Below, piece after piece: positions 1 through 7,711 of a stretch of DNA of 64,000 nucleotides (position 1 is the first letter of the stretch; each line of letters opens with the position of its first letter). Where the stretch lies: contig NZ_FUYL01000002.1 of assembly GCF_900167935.1 (NCBI RefSeq), forward strand, positions 186,001 through 250,000. The letters run 5' to 3'. A program made the translations under genes and the position numbers. The notes below the pieces were generated by a model. That model had not been told where the DNA came from. It did no database searches and saw nothing but the letters and a program-made list of their open reading frames with translations. Source of the stretch: Maribacter arcticus (GTDB lineage: Bacteria > Bacteroidota > Bacteroidia > Flavobacteriales > Flavobacteriaceae).

Positions 1-718
1 CGCCAAAAATTAATCCTTTATCTACCTCTGGGTTACCTGAATAGTTTACATTAGTTTCACCATAGCATGTAACTTTTAATCGGTCCACAACATTCACCCT
101 AAAGTTACTTTCACCGTAGGCGGTAATTTTAGTTTCGTCAGCAACCATACCTTCGGTATTTACTTCGCTTTCTCCATATGCTCTAAACACTTGGCGTGAT
201 ACCGTGCCTTCACCAATTTCCAAATAACTGCTACCATAAATTGCAACGGTCATTTCATCTATAGAAACCGAGTCAAAATAAACTTTTGCCTCACCATACA
301 AGGACATTTTAAAATCATCGGCATTAAAAAGATTTTTACATCTTACTATCTCTTCGCCTCTAATAGATAAATTCTCGAGCTTTCTATAGGTTACTGTAAC
401 CGATGCCATGGTACCATTATATAATGGCTTACTGCCTCGCCATTGATTACTAGATATACGCTCAGACTTTGTTACCATCTTAGCACCATCTAAGTACAAT
501 CGTAAGGTTCTACCCTCTACTTCTACGTTTATTTTATCTAATGAAATTTTTGCATTATCAATTACAACGCTTTCTTCATCACCTTCAACAAGGTTTACTT
601 CAATATGCGGACTTACAATTAACTTATCAAATGATTTAACGTTATATGTTTTTTCTTGAGCTTGAATTCCGCCTATAATGAATACCAAGGTTAAAGCAGT
701 AAAAATTAATTTTTTCAT
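1..718 (-). CDS. DUF2807 (GIN-type) surface protein, N-terminal part only
   Basis: Reading from the ATG at 718 leftwards gives an open frame that runs off the left edge after about 239 codons, so the C-terminus is missing. The protein starts with a Sec signal peptide (MKKLIFTALTLVFIIGG, then IQAQ as a likely cleavage site) followed by a repetitive beta-rich region. The repeating short strands such as VYFDSVSID, MTVAIYGSS and TKITAYGESN recur about every 20 residues, as in the right-handed beta-helix of DUF2807 proteins (putative auto-transporter adhesin head GIN domain). Family members in Bacteroidota are exported and of unknown function; adhesion is only a database label. It follows the EamA gene in the same direction with an 88-base gap, so co-transcription is possible. 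Confidence 0.85.
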   Translation of the reverse strand, partial: MKKLIFTALTLVFIIGGIQAQEKTYNVKSFDKLIVSPHIEVNLVEGDEESVVIDNAKISLDKINVEVEGRTLRLYLDGAKMVTKSERISSNQWRGSKPLYNGTMASVTVTYRKLENLSIRGEEIVRCKNLFNADDFKMSLYGEAKVYFDSVSIDEMTVAIYGSSYLEIGEGTVSRQVFRAYGESEVNTEGMVADETKITAYGESNFRVNVVDRLKVTCYGETNVNYSGNPEVDKGLIFG

Positions 719-806
719 GAGTTCTAGTTTTTAATCTAATTACTTCTGTTAAAAGACAATACTATATTTTATTTGTTACAGTTGTTTTTGATTTAACCCC
801 CACTAA

Positions 807-1682
807 TTATTGTTTTTTTCGATTTACAAGCCATACACCAAACAAAATAATCAGTCCGCCTAATAACTGAACCATTGAAATTCGTTCACCATCTAAAAAG
901 CCCCATAATACTGCTACAAGAGGTATTAAGTATGTTACGGACGCTGCAAAAACCGGGCTAGAAAGCTTGATAAGCTTATTAAATAATATGTTCGCCAATG
1001 CTGTACCCAATAATGCCAATGCCAACAGATACCAAACTGCTTGCTGCATAGCAGCACTATCTACAAAATGACTGAAAACCCCTGAATATATAAGCAAAAT
1101 TAAAGCTGGAAAAAAAGATACTCCAAAACTTGCAGTCGTTACCGCCAATGGGCTTAAATGTGATAAGTGCTTTTTAATGATATTGATATTAAAGGCATAG
1201 CCTAATGCAGAAAAAATAATAAAGAACGAATACCAATAGTTTTGATTGATGTTATTCTCCATTCCTGCAGCGATAAGCACTACAGTTCCTAATAGCCCAA
1301 TAAACACCCCCAGAATCTGCCGGCCTTTTAAGGCTAGTCCAAAAAGAGCAATTCCGACCAAAGTGGTGAACAATGGCGCAACAGAATTTAAAATCGATGT
1401 AATGCCACTACTTATTTCCGTTTGCGCTAAAGCAAAGAAAAATGGAGGAAAAAATGAACTACACAGACCAGCAACAACCACCCATTTCCAATCGGCTTTT
1501 TCTAGAGTTTTCAATGACTTAAAGCCTATTAAAAAAAGTAAAAGGGAAGCAAATAAAATACGTAGCCCCCCAACTTGAATAGGTGTAAAGCCCAACAATG
1601 ATTTTTTAATCAGAATAAAAGATGAACCCCATATCATTGATAGAATAATAAGGTAACCCCACTTTTGATCAATATTTTTCAA
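807..1682 (-). CDS. EamA-family (DMT) transporter
   Basis: This 291-residue protein is almost entirely hydrophobic, with about ten predicted membrane segments arranged as two similar halves of five, the usual EamA/drug-metabolite transporter layout. The N-terminal half contains the family-like stretch WGSSFILIKKSL after the first helix, and the second half ends with a short basic tail (VNRKKQ). Length matches the family norm of about 290-300 residues. Members export amino acids or other small metabolites through the inner membrane; the substrate here cannot be told. It is transcribed away from the HMA gene at 1840, so the 157-base interval between them is a divergent promoter region. Confidence 0.9.
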   Translation of the reverse strand: MKNIDQKWGYLIILSMIWGSSFILIKKSLLGFTPIQVGGLRILFASLLLFLIGFKSLKTLEKADWKWVVVAGLCSSFFPPFFFALAQTEISSGITSILNSVAPLFTTLVGIALFGLALKGRQILGVFIGLLGTVVLIAAGMENNINQNYWYSFFIIFSALGYAFNINIIKKHLSHLSPLAVTTASFGVSFFPALILLIYSGVFSHFVDSAAMQQAVWYLLALALLGTALANILFNKLIKLSSPVFAASVTYLIPLVAVLWGFLDGERISMVQLLGGLIILFGVWLVNRKKQ

Positions 1683-1752
1683 CTCCTTAAATTTTAAGCA
1701 AAAGTGGCTTTTTTTCTAAGATAATGATTGGTCTAAGCTCTTATTTTAATAA

Positions 1753-1781
1753 TTGTTTACGGTATGCATTTTCGATATTTG
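1753..1781 (+). promoter_or_regulatory. Possible promoter for the HMA-protein/lipoprotein unit
   Basis: A TTG at 1753-1755 is followed after 18 bases by GATATTTG (1774-1781), which differs at one position from the Bacteroidota -7 consensus TAnnTTTG. It lies about 60 bases before the ATG at 1840. The match is imperfect and unsupported by expression data. Confidence 0.35.
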
Positions 1782-1839
1782 CTATCTTTACAAAAGCATC
1801 TTTTTAAGTATTACTTTTTATTAACCATAAAATGTTAAA

Positions 1840-2196
1840 ATGAAAATCAACTATTTACTTCTAAACATTATTATGTTCTGTTTAACAGCAAATATTTTGG
1901 TAGCTCAAGACACTTCTAACACAATTACTGTAATTAAATCTGCCTCATCTACAGTCGTTACTCTCGAAATTGATGGTATGGCTTGTCAAGAAGGTTGTGC
2001 AGACAAGATAGCTTCGAACCTAAATGAAACAAAAGGTGTTATCTCAGCAGAAGTTAGTTTTAAAGATAAAAATGGAGTTGTCACTTTCGACCAAAATTTA
2101 GTTTCTATTGAAGATTTGAAATCTGTAATAACGAGCACCAAAGTAAAGGATTACGAGTATACTATAAATTCAGTTACCACTAAAGATAAAAATTAA
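1840..2196 (+). CDS. Secreted heavy-metal-associated (HMA) domain protein
   Basis: The 118-residue product has a signal peptide (about residues 1-22, ending VAQ) and one HMA-like ferredoxin fold from about residue 38 to 112. The metal-binding loop reads DGMACQEGCADKI, so the two cysteines (49 and 53) are spaced C-x3-C rather than the classical C-x2-C of copper chaperones and MerP. The TLEIDGM strand before it and the SAEVSFKDKNGVVTF strands after it fit the fold. The signal peptide predicts a periplasmic or surface metal-binding protein, not a cytoplasmic chaperone. The next gene begins two bases after the stop codon, so the two are co-translated. Metal identity is unknown. Confidence 0.85.
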   Translation: MKINYLLLNIIMFCLTANILVAQDTSNTITVIKSASSTVVTLEIDGMACQEGCADKIASNLNETKGVISAEVSFKDKNGVVTFDQNLVSIEDLKSVITSTKVKDYEYTINSVTTKDKN

Positions 2197-2197
2197 A

Positions 2198-2620
2198 ATG
2201 AAAAAATTATTTACACTTCTAACTATCGTCGGCCTACTAAGCATAACCTCATGTAAGGAATCTAAAAAGGCAGAAGAAACTTCACGAATGGAACAAGTTA
2301 TGGACATTCATAATGAAGTAATGCCAAAAATGGGAACTTTAGGTAAACTAGTAGGGCAATTAAAACCTATAGCAGATTCACTTGGCGCAGAGTCTATAGA
2401 AGCAAAAGCGATGAAAGATTTACAACAAGCAAATAAATCTATGATGGATTGGATGCAAGGTTTTGGAAATCGTTTTGATCCTGAAGAAATAATGAACGGA
2501 AAAGAACTTTCTGAAGAAAAAGAGCAATGGCTAAAGGAAGAAGAAGTGAAGGTTAAAAAAGTGAAAGAGGATATCAATTCTAGCATTCAACGTGCTGAAG
2601 AAATTTTAAAAAAGCAATAA
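2198..2620 (+). CDS. Small alpha-helical lipoprotein
   Basis: The 140-residue product begins with a lipoprotein signal (MKKLFTLLTIVGLLSITSC), the lipidated cysteine being residue 19. The mature part is charged and helical, with methionine-rich stretches (MEQVMDIHNEVMPKMG, KSMMDWMQGFG) and a Glu/Lys-rich C-terminal half likely to form a coiled coil. Similar flavobacterial proteins are often labelled viral A-type inclusion protein, which is a name without functional meaning. It begins just after the stop of the secreted HMA protein, so a joint role in metal handling in the cell envelope is a fair inference; its methionines and histidine could bind metal, but no clear site is visible. It converges on the dehydratase gene at 2645. 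Confidence 0.8.
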   Translation: MKKLFTLLTIVGLLSITSCKESKKAEETSRMEQVMDIHNEVMPKMGTLGKLVGQLKPIADSLGAESIEAKAMKDLQQANKSMMDWMQGFGNRFDPEEIMNGKELSEEKEQWLKEEEVKVKKVKEDINSSIQRAEEILKKQ

Positions 2621-2644
2621 ACAATTCTAGGAGAACTTAGAGAA

Positions 2645-3595
2645 TTAAAAAGGAAGATTAGATAAATCGACATTTCCACCTGAAATTATAATTCCCACTT
2701 TTCTATTTTTTAAAGCCTCTGGGTTCTCTTTAGATTGCCTAATAACTGCAGCTAAAGTTACCGCGCTAGATGGTTCAATGATAATTTTCATTCGTTCCCA
2801 AACAAGTTTCATTGCGGCTATAATTTCATCTTCATGTACTCTAATTATTCCGCTAACCAGCTCCTTTATTATAGGAAAATTAATATCACCTAATGTAGTT
2901 TTGAGCCCGTCTGCAATGGTATTAACGGTGTCATTACCTTCAATTTTTCCACTCAATAAAGAACGATAAGCATCATCTGCCTCAAAAGGCTCTGCTCCAT
3001 ATACTTTACAATTATCCCCAAAATATTTTGCAGCTAACGCCGAGCCTGCTATGAGTCCGCCTCCACCAACAGGACAAAAAATAAAATCTAAATCAGGATG
3101 TTCTTTTAGTAATTCTAAAGCAGCTGTACCTTGACCTAGTATAACATTCGCATCGTTAGAGGGATGTATAAATGTTGCACCAGTCTTTATGGCAATTTCA
3201 TCTGCTAAAGCCTGCCTAGCCGGCACTGTTGGCTCACACAAATAAATATTGCCACCGTATTCTTTTACGCCAACTTTTTTAACTTCTGGCGCTGTATTTG
3301 GCATAACGATATGCGCAGTTATACCAACACTTTGTGCTGCCAAAGACAATGCTTGGGCAAAATTACCAGATGAATGTGTTACCACTCCGTTTTTCTTCTG
3401 TTTCTCCGATAATTGCAAAATTGCATTTGTAGCACCTCGCATTTTATAAGCACCTGCCCTTTGAAAATTCTCACATTTAAAAAAGAGATTTGCATTTACT
3501 TCCCTGTCTATTAATCTAGAAGTAAGCACTGCGGTATTATGAATAAATGGCTGTATTCGCTTATGACAGTTTAAAAGATTATCTTTTGTCATCAT
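2645..3595 (-). CDS. PLP-dependent threonine/serine dehydratase (or serine racemase)
   Basis: This fold-type II PLP enzyme deaminates threonine or serine to the 2-oxo acid. The PLP lysine is Lys51 in GAYKMRGA; the substrate loop SSGNFAQALS and the phosphate-binding glycine loop GGGGLIAG are present, as is the late ISGGNVD motif. At 316 residues it lacks the C-terminal ACT domains of the biosynthetic IlvA, so it resembles catabolic threonine dehydratase and eukaryotic-type serine racemase. I chose the ATG at 3595; a TTG three codons upstream directly abuts the gldD stop. The gene is last in the mutY-ssb-gldE-gldD direction and only 9 bases after gldD, so it is probably read in the same transcript. 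Confidence 0.9.
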   Translation of the reverse strand: MMTKDNLLNCHKRIQPFIHNTAVLTSRLIDREVNANLFFKCENFQRAGAYKMRGATNAILQLSEKQKKNGVVTHSSGNFAQALSLAAQSVGITAHIVMPNTAPEVKKVGVKEYGGNIYLCEPTVPARQALADEIAIKTGATFIHPSNDANVILGQGTAALELLKEHPDLDFIFCPVGGGGLIAGSALAAKYFGDNCKVYGAEPFEADDAYRSLLSGKIEGNDTVNTIADGLKTTLGDINFPIIKELVSGIIRVHEDEIIAAMKLVWERMKIIIEPSSAVTLAAVIRQSKENPEALKNRKVGIIISGGNVDLSNLPF

Positions 3596-3604
3596 AGTAT
3601 ACAA

Positions 3605-4162
3605 TTAGTTTTTCCACCTAAGGGTTTCTATAATTCCCCTAATATCATTCTGAAGATATGATGCCGCCGGTAGAATAGAATCATAATTAGGTTTTGTATA
3701 AAAATAAACCGAGCCCGTAAGAAAATGATTGACACTATCAGTTACAAAAAACTGTGACTGTGAAGCAGCATTGCCCTGAACTTCAAATAAAGCTCCGTAT
3801 ATCTTTTCATCAGGGTTTACGTAAGGTTGCTCCACAATATTATCTGCTTTTACAGCATGCTCGTAACTAAGTCGTTTTGAATCGTTGATTAGTTGTTCCA
3901 AATTATTATCTACTTTCTTATAGCTAAGAAAAATAGCTCCCTTCATTTCTGGATACGAAATGGTATATGCCTTATCTCCATTCAACTTAGCCACTGCTAG
4001 CTGATTATATTTAAAACTAAAATTTTCAGTTTCTAAATCTGCTAACTTACCTTGCGGATACTCTAAACGAATTTTAGCCTTTGGTTTAGGAATGGGCTCA
4101 TCTTGACAGCTCATGACAAAAAGAACTACACTCAAAATACCTACTAACGATTTAAGCTTCAT
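3605..4162 (-). CDS. gldD: Gliding motility lipoprotein GldD
   Basis: The 185-residue product has a lipoprotein signal ending MSC (Cys19) and the GldD hallmarks: a proline/lysine-rich linker (EPIPKPKAKIRLEYP), an FKYNQLAVA segment, and the C-terminal SVYFYTKPNYDSILPA block. GldD is required for gliding and for function of the type IX secretion/gliding machinery in Flavobacterium johnsoniae; it sits in the envelope as a lipoprotein, though its exact biochemical role is unknown. The gene starts inside the 3' end of gldE (11-base overlap), the conserved arrangement in flavobacteria, implying translational coupling. Confidence 0.93.
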   Translation of the reverse strand: MKLKSLVGILSVVLFVMSCQDEPIPKPKAKIRLEYPQGKLADLETENFSFKYNQLAVAKLNGDKAYTISYPEMKGAIFLSYKKVDNNLEQLINDSKRLSYEHAVKADNIVEQPYVNPDEKIYGALFEVQGNAASQSQFFVTDSVNHFLTGSVYFYTKPNYDSILPAASYLQNDIRGIIETLRWKN

Positions 4163-5480
4163 GGGGCAGGGTTACTTTTATTTGTTTCAATCTTTTTTTA
4201 TCCATACCCTCAACCATAAAAGTATAAGATTCAAATAATATCTTTTCACCTCGTTTTGGAAAGCTTCCTGCTTTCTCTAAAACAAAACCTGCAAGGGTTT
4301 CTGATTCTCCTTTATTTTCTTCAAAGATATCGCTGTCCTCTAATTTTATTACACGATAAAAATCTTTAAGTGGAGTTTTGCCTTCGAAAACATAATTAAA
4401 ATCATCCAATTTAGAAAAAATCAAATCTTCATCATCAAATTCATCACTAATATCACCAACTATTTCCTCAATAATATCTTCTAATGTGACCAACCCTGAA
4501 GTACCACCATATTCATCTACTACAATTGCCAAGTGATTTTTCTTTTCCTGAAATTCTGCCAATAAATCATCAAGCTTCTTATTTTCAGGAACAAAGTATG
4601 GTTCACGTATCAACGTCATCCAATTGAAAGTCTTTCTATCTAAATAAGGCAACAAATCTTTCACATATAAAACGCCTTTAACCGTGTCTATGTTTTCACC
4701 AAATACAGGAATACGAGAATAACCGTTTTTCTTTATTTCACCTATAACTTCTAGAAACTTCATCTGCTCATTAAGGGCAAAAATATCGATACGAGGGCGC
4801 ATTACCTGTTTCGTATCTGTATTACCAAAGGTCACGATACCCTCTAAAATTTTCTTCTCTTCTTTGGTCGTATCGCCATGAGAAGTCAAATCTAATGCTT
4901 GAGACAAATGATCTATACTCAAATTCGATTTCTTTTTGCCTAGTTTGTTGTATAAAAACAATGTTCCTGAACGCATAGGTAAACTTAATGGCGAAAAAAC
5001 AAAATCTAATACACGCAATGGAAATGCCATTAAATGCGAAAAACTCATTCTATTTCTATTAGCATAGACCTTAGGTAGAATTTCACCAAACATTAAAATT
5101 AGAAAAGTCGCTACAACTACTTCAAGTAAAAATCGCACAGATACTACTCCAAATAATACTTGATTAACATTTTTGAACAATGTATCTCCAATAATGCTGA
5201 ACAATAAAACAACACCAATATTAATGGCATTATTGGCAATCAATATGGTAGCCAGTAGTTTTTTTGGGCGCTCAAGCAACTTAATAAGAATAGTACTTTT
5301 TGCCGATTTTTCATCTTGTAATTCTTTTATTTCATTTGGCGAAAGACCGAACATTGCCACTTCAGCGCCAGAAATAAGAGCAGAGCACATAAGCAATACA
5401 CATAGTACGATTATATTAATTGTAAACACACCGTTTACAGCCAATGAAGTCACTAAAAACGGAAAGGGGTCTGGGTCCAA
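4152..5480 (-). CDS. gldE: Gliding motility-associated CBS-domain membrane protein GldE
   Basis: The 442-residue protein has an N-terminal CNNM/DUF21 membrane domain (about residues 15-190), a pair of CBS domains (about 205-340, with the typical MRPRIDIFAL, YSRIPVFGENIDTVKGVLYVKDLL and VVDEYGGTSGLVTLEDIIEEIVG motifs) and a C-terminal CorC/HlyC transporter-associated domain (about 350-435). It belongs to the CorB/CorC magnesium-cobalt transport-associated family; in flavobacteria the copy paired with gldD is called GldE and, when overexpressed, suppresses some gldB mutants. The start is a TTG giving MDPDPFPF; no ATG precedes the first helix. It follows ssb by 19 bases and overlaps gldD by 11. 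Confidence 0.93.
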   Translation of the reverse strand: MDPDPFPFLVTSLAVNGVFTINIIVLCVLLMCSALISGAEVAMFGLSPNEIKELQDEKSAKSTILIKLLERPKKLLATILIANNAINIGVVLLFSIIGDTLFKNVNQVLFGVVSVRFLLEVVVATFLILMFGEILPKVYANRNRMSFSHLMAFPLRVLDFVFSPLSLPMRSGTLFLYNKLGKKKSNLSIDHLSQALDLTSHGDTTKEEKKILEGIVTFGNTDTKQVMRPRIDIFALNEQMKFLEVIGEIKKNGYSRIPVFGENIDTVKGVLYVKDLLPYLDRKTFNWMTLIREPYFVPENKKLDDLLAEFQEKKNHLAIVVDEYGGTSGLVTLEDIIEEIVGDISDEFDDEDLIFSKLDDFNYVFEGKTPLKDFYRVIKLEDSDIFEENKGESETLAGFVLEKAGSFPKRGEKILFESYTFMVEGMDKKRLKQIKVTLPHEA

Positions 5481-5499
5481 TAGTATCTATTATTTATTA

Positions 5500-5961
5500 T
5501 TAAAAAGGAAGATCATCCTCGGCCTCTTGGCTTAAAGGTGCAGGAGCCTTAACTGGCTTACTGTTATCATTACTTGCTTTTGGGGTAATAGAAACAGAAC
5601 TGTTATCATTTGCCCCAGCATCTTTTTTGGTGGTTAAAAAGGTGAAATCTGTTACATGTACTTCAGTACTATATCTTGTGTTACCATCTTCACCTTGCCA
5701 TTGACGATTTTTCAACCTTCCTTCGACATATACTTTATCGCCTTTACTTAGGTATTTTTCGCAAATTTCGGCAGCTTTGTTTCTAACTACAATGTTATGC
5801 CAGTCGGTATTAGTAACTCGCTCACCAGTAGATTTATTGGTGTATGTCTCATTTGTGGCAATTGGAAATCTACCAATACTGCCGCCTCCTTCAAAATAAT
5901 GCATTTTCACCTCATCACCTAAATGTCCAATCAACATTACCTTATTTAATGTACCGCTCAT
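5500..5961 (-). CDS. ssb: Single-stranded DNA-binding protein
   Basis: This 153-residue protein has the OB-fold at residues 1-110 (MSGTLNKVMLIGHLG, then TDWHNIVVRNKAAEICEKYLSKGDKVYVEGRL) and a disordered linker rich in Asn, Ser and Pro that ends in the acidic tip EAEDDLPF, the docking tail for replication and repair partners. It protects single-stranded DNA in replication, recombination and repair. The gene lies 27 bases after mutY and 19 before gldE in one direction, a neighbourhood conserved across flavobacteria. Confidence 0.96.
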   Translation of the reverse strand: MSGTLNKVMLIGHLGDEVKMHYFEGGGSIGRFPIATNETYTNKSTGERVTNTDWHNIVVRNKAAEICEKYLSKGDKVYVEGRLKNRQWQGEDGNTRYSTEVHVTDFTFLTTKKDAGANDNSSVSITPKASNDNSKPVKAPAPLSQEAEDDLPF

Positions 5962-5988
5962 AACTTAAAGATATAAAAATCAAAAGTA

Positions 5989-7038
5989 CTAAAATTTAAA
6001 CGCTTTAATAAAATCTGCAATTAAAACAGGCACAGGAAAATTCTTGATTTTTTCAAAGGAAATTTGATTCGGAATTTCAGTGTTAGTGTTTAATATCCAA
6101 AATTTAGTGTGTAAATGCTGATGTGATAACTTATGGATGATAGCAACCTCATTAAATTCGATTAATTCAATTTCGCCATTACCTTCAAATAATTGCTTAT
6201 ACCTATTATCTACATCTTCAATTTCTAACATAGAATTTGATTCAATTAATGGAAACTCCCATAAATTTTGCCAAATACCCTTTCCTTTTCTCTGTTGAAG
6301 ATTTGTAAATCGATTTCCGTCTGCATCAATATATATAGGTATAATATAATTAAAGAATCGATTTCTCACTTTTGTCTTTTTCAGCTTTACGGGCAATTGA
6401 CCAACAATTCCTTTTTGCAGCGCTACACAGCTTTCATTTAAAGGACAGTGTAAACAAAGTGGTTTTTTTGGTGAGCATTGTATAGCACCAAACTCCATTA
6501 TACCTTGATTATAATCTCTTATATCATTGACATCCATTACTTTTTCAGCCAATGATTTAAAATACTTTATGCCTTCAGCACTATTAATTGGGATATCGAT
6601 TCCGAAATATCTAGATAAAACTCTGTACACATTACCGTCTACTACTGCTTGAGGTTCGTTAAAACATATAGAAGAAATGGCACTTGCAGTATAATCACCC
6701 ACACCTTTCAACTTTAAAAGCTCGTTATAGGTATCTGGAAACTCTCCATTATATTGATTAACGACAATTTTTGCGGTAGCATGTAAATTTCTAGCCCTAG
6801 AATAATAGCCCAAACCTTGCCAAAGTTTTAAAACTTCTTCTTCACTTGCATTGGCCATATGATGTACAGTTGGAAATTGCTCAACAAACCTTAAGTAATA
6901 CGGTGCTCCCTGGGCTACCCGAGTCTGTTGAAGAATAATTTCTGAAAGCCATATTTTGTACGGATCTAAAGATTTGCGCCATGGTAATGAACGCTTATTT
7001 TGATGATACCAATCTAAAATTATACCCGAAAATGACAT
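5989..7038 (-). CDS. mutY: A/G-specific adenine glycosylase MutY
   Basis: The enzyme removes adenine mispaired with 8-oxoguanine. It carries the helix-hairpin-helix LKGVGDYTASAI followed by the catalytic VVDGNVYRVLSR segment, and the iron-sulfur loop with exact C-x6-C-x2-C-x5-C spacing (CSPKKPLCLHCPLNESC). The C-terminal third (about residues 225-349) is the NUDIX-like 8-oxoG recognition domain. I chose the ATG at 7038 (MSFSGIILDWYHQNKRSLPWR) over a TTG three codons upstream. It is the first gene of the minus-strand mutY-ssb-gldE-gldD cluster and diverges from HU. Confidence 0.95.
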   Translation of the reverse strand: MSFSGIILDWYHQNKRSLPWRKSLDPYKIWLSEIILQQTRVAQGAPYYLRFVEQFPTVHHMANASEEEVLKLWQGLGYYSRARNLHATAKIVVNQYNGEFPDTYNELLKLKGVGDYTASAISSICFNEPQAVVDGNVYRVLSRYFGIDIPINSAEGIKYFKSLAEKVMDVNDIRDYNQGIMEFGAIQCSPKKPLCLHCPLNESCVALQKGIVGQLPVKLKKTKVRNRFFNYIIPIYIDADGNRFTNLQQRKGKGIWQNLWEFPLIESNSMLEIEDVDNRYKQLFEGNGEIELIEFNEVAIIHKLSHQHLHTKFWILNTNTEIPNQISFEKIKNFPVPVLIADFIKAFKF

Positions 7039-7119
7039 GCTCTTCAATACTAAGTGATAAAAGTAGCAGTTTATATACTTAAAATTAACCCATTAGAAAG
7101 AAAGATTGAATTTAATTTA

Positions 7120-7127
7120 TATATTTG
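7120..7127 (+). promoter_or_regulatory. -7 element of the HU gene
   Basis: TATATTTG matches the Bacteroidota -7 consensus TAnnTTTG exactly and lies 38 bases before the HU start codon, giving a predicted leader of about 30 bases. No convincing -33 TTTG is found at the expected distance. Confidence 0.55.
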
Positions 7128-7165
7128 CAACCCGAAAAAACATACAGAAAATCTAATATTGAAAG

Positions 7166-7456
7166 ATGACGAAAGCGGAAATTGTATCGAAAATCTCAGA
7201 TAAGCTGGGAATTGAAAAAGGAGATGTACAAGCTACAGTTGAATCCTTTATGGAAGAGGTAAAAACATCATTGGAAAGTGGTGATAATGTATACCTTAGA
7301 GGTTTTGGAAGTTTTATTATTAAAACCAGAGCCGAAAAGACCGGTAGAAATATTTCCAAGAATACAACCATTAAAATACCCGCTCACAACATTCCAGCAT
7401 TTAAACCTGCAAAGGTTTTTGTAGAAGGAGTTAAGAGCAACGTACACGTAAAATAA
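7166..7456 (+). CDS. HU/IHF-family DNA-binding protein
   Basis: The 96-residue protein is a typical HU: the N-terminal helices (MTKAEIVSKISDKLGIEKGDVQATVESFMEEV), the dimer strand DNVYLRGFGSFIIKTR, the flexible DNA-binding arm (AEKTGRNISKNTTIKIPAHNIPAFKP) with the intercalating proline context, and the last helix. HU bends and compacts chromosomal DNA. The gene has its own -7 element and is followed within 22 bases by the small basic gene at 7479, with which it is probably co-transcribed up to the terminator at 7559. Confidence 0.95.
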   Translation: MTKAEIVSKISDKLGIEKGDVQATVESFMEEVKTSLESGDNVYLRGFGSFIIKTRAEKTGRNISKNTTIKIPAHNIPAFKPAKVFVEGVKSNVHVK

Positions 7457-7478
7457 TTAATCTTAAAAAAAGAACTTT

Positions 7479-7568
7479 ATGCCAAGTGGTAAGAAAAGAA
7501 AGAGACATAAGGTAGCTACACACAAGCGCAAGAAGCGTAGAAGAGCTAACCGACACAAGAAAAAGTAG
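7479..7568 (+). CDS. 29-residue very basic protein, probable ribosomal protein
   Basis: The frame ATG 7479 to TAG 7568 encodes MPSGKKRKRHKVATHKRKK followed by RRRANRHKKK; 21 of 29 residues are Lys, Arg or His. It is short but convincing: it has a clear A-rich leader, sits 22 bases after HU, and a perfect 12-bp hairpin terminator begins over its stop codon. The composition and KKRKRHK..HKRKKRR spacing recall the AURKAIP1/COX24-like short ribosomal proteins (actinobacterial bS22, mitochondrial mS38). Flavobacterium ribosomes are also reported to contain an extra small protein named bL38. Which of these, if any, it equals cannot be decided from memory; an rRNA-embedded role is an inference from composition and length. 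Confidence 0.75.
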   Translation: MPSGKKRKRHKVATHKRKKRRRANRHKKK

Positions 7569-7590
7569 TTTTATAACTACTTTTTCTTTT
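7559..7590 (+). terminator. Intrinsic terminator after HU/small basic gene
   Basis: A perfect 12-bp inverted repeat (GAAAAAGTAGTT at 7559-7570, AACTACTTTTTC at 7575-7586) with a TTAT loop is followed by a short T run. The left arm overlaps the last codons and the stop of the 29-residue gene. Confidence 0.8.
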
Positions 7591-7669
7591 TACGTTCATT
7601 GACATAGAGATCCATATATTGGATTTCGGCAGGTACAATGGTATCTGTCTATGGTATTGTTTAATCAGT

Positions 7670-7695
7670 TCGTTCCCTACATTTAGTTGGAACGA
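7670..7695 (+). promoter_or_regulatory. Hairpin in the leader of RNase G
   Basis: TCGTTCC (7670-7676) and GGAACGA (7689-7695) form a perfect 7-bp stem with a 12-base loop, ending 16 bases before the GTG start at 7712. RNase E/G mRNAs in other bacteria are autoregulated through 5' leader structures; that this hairpin serves such a role is only an inference. Confidence 0.35.
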
Positions 7696-7711
7696 CTAAA
7701 AATATATTCAG

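Noticed and set aside
1246-1578. 110-codon open frame on the plus strand inside the EamA gene
   Set aside because: Lies antisense to a clear transporter; composition reflects the complement of hydrophobic codons and no family is recognisable.
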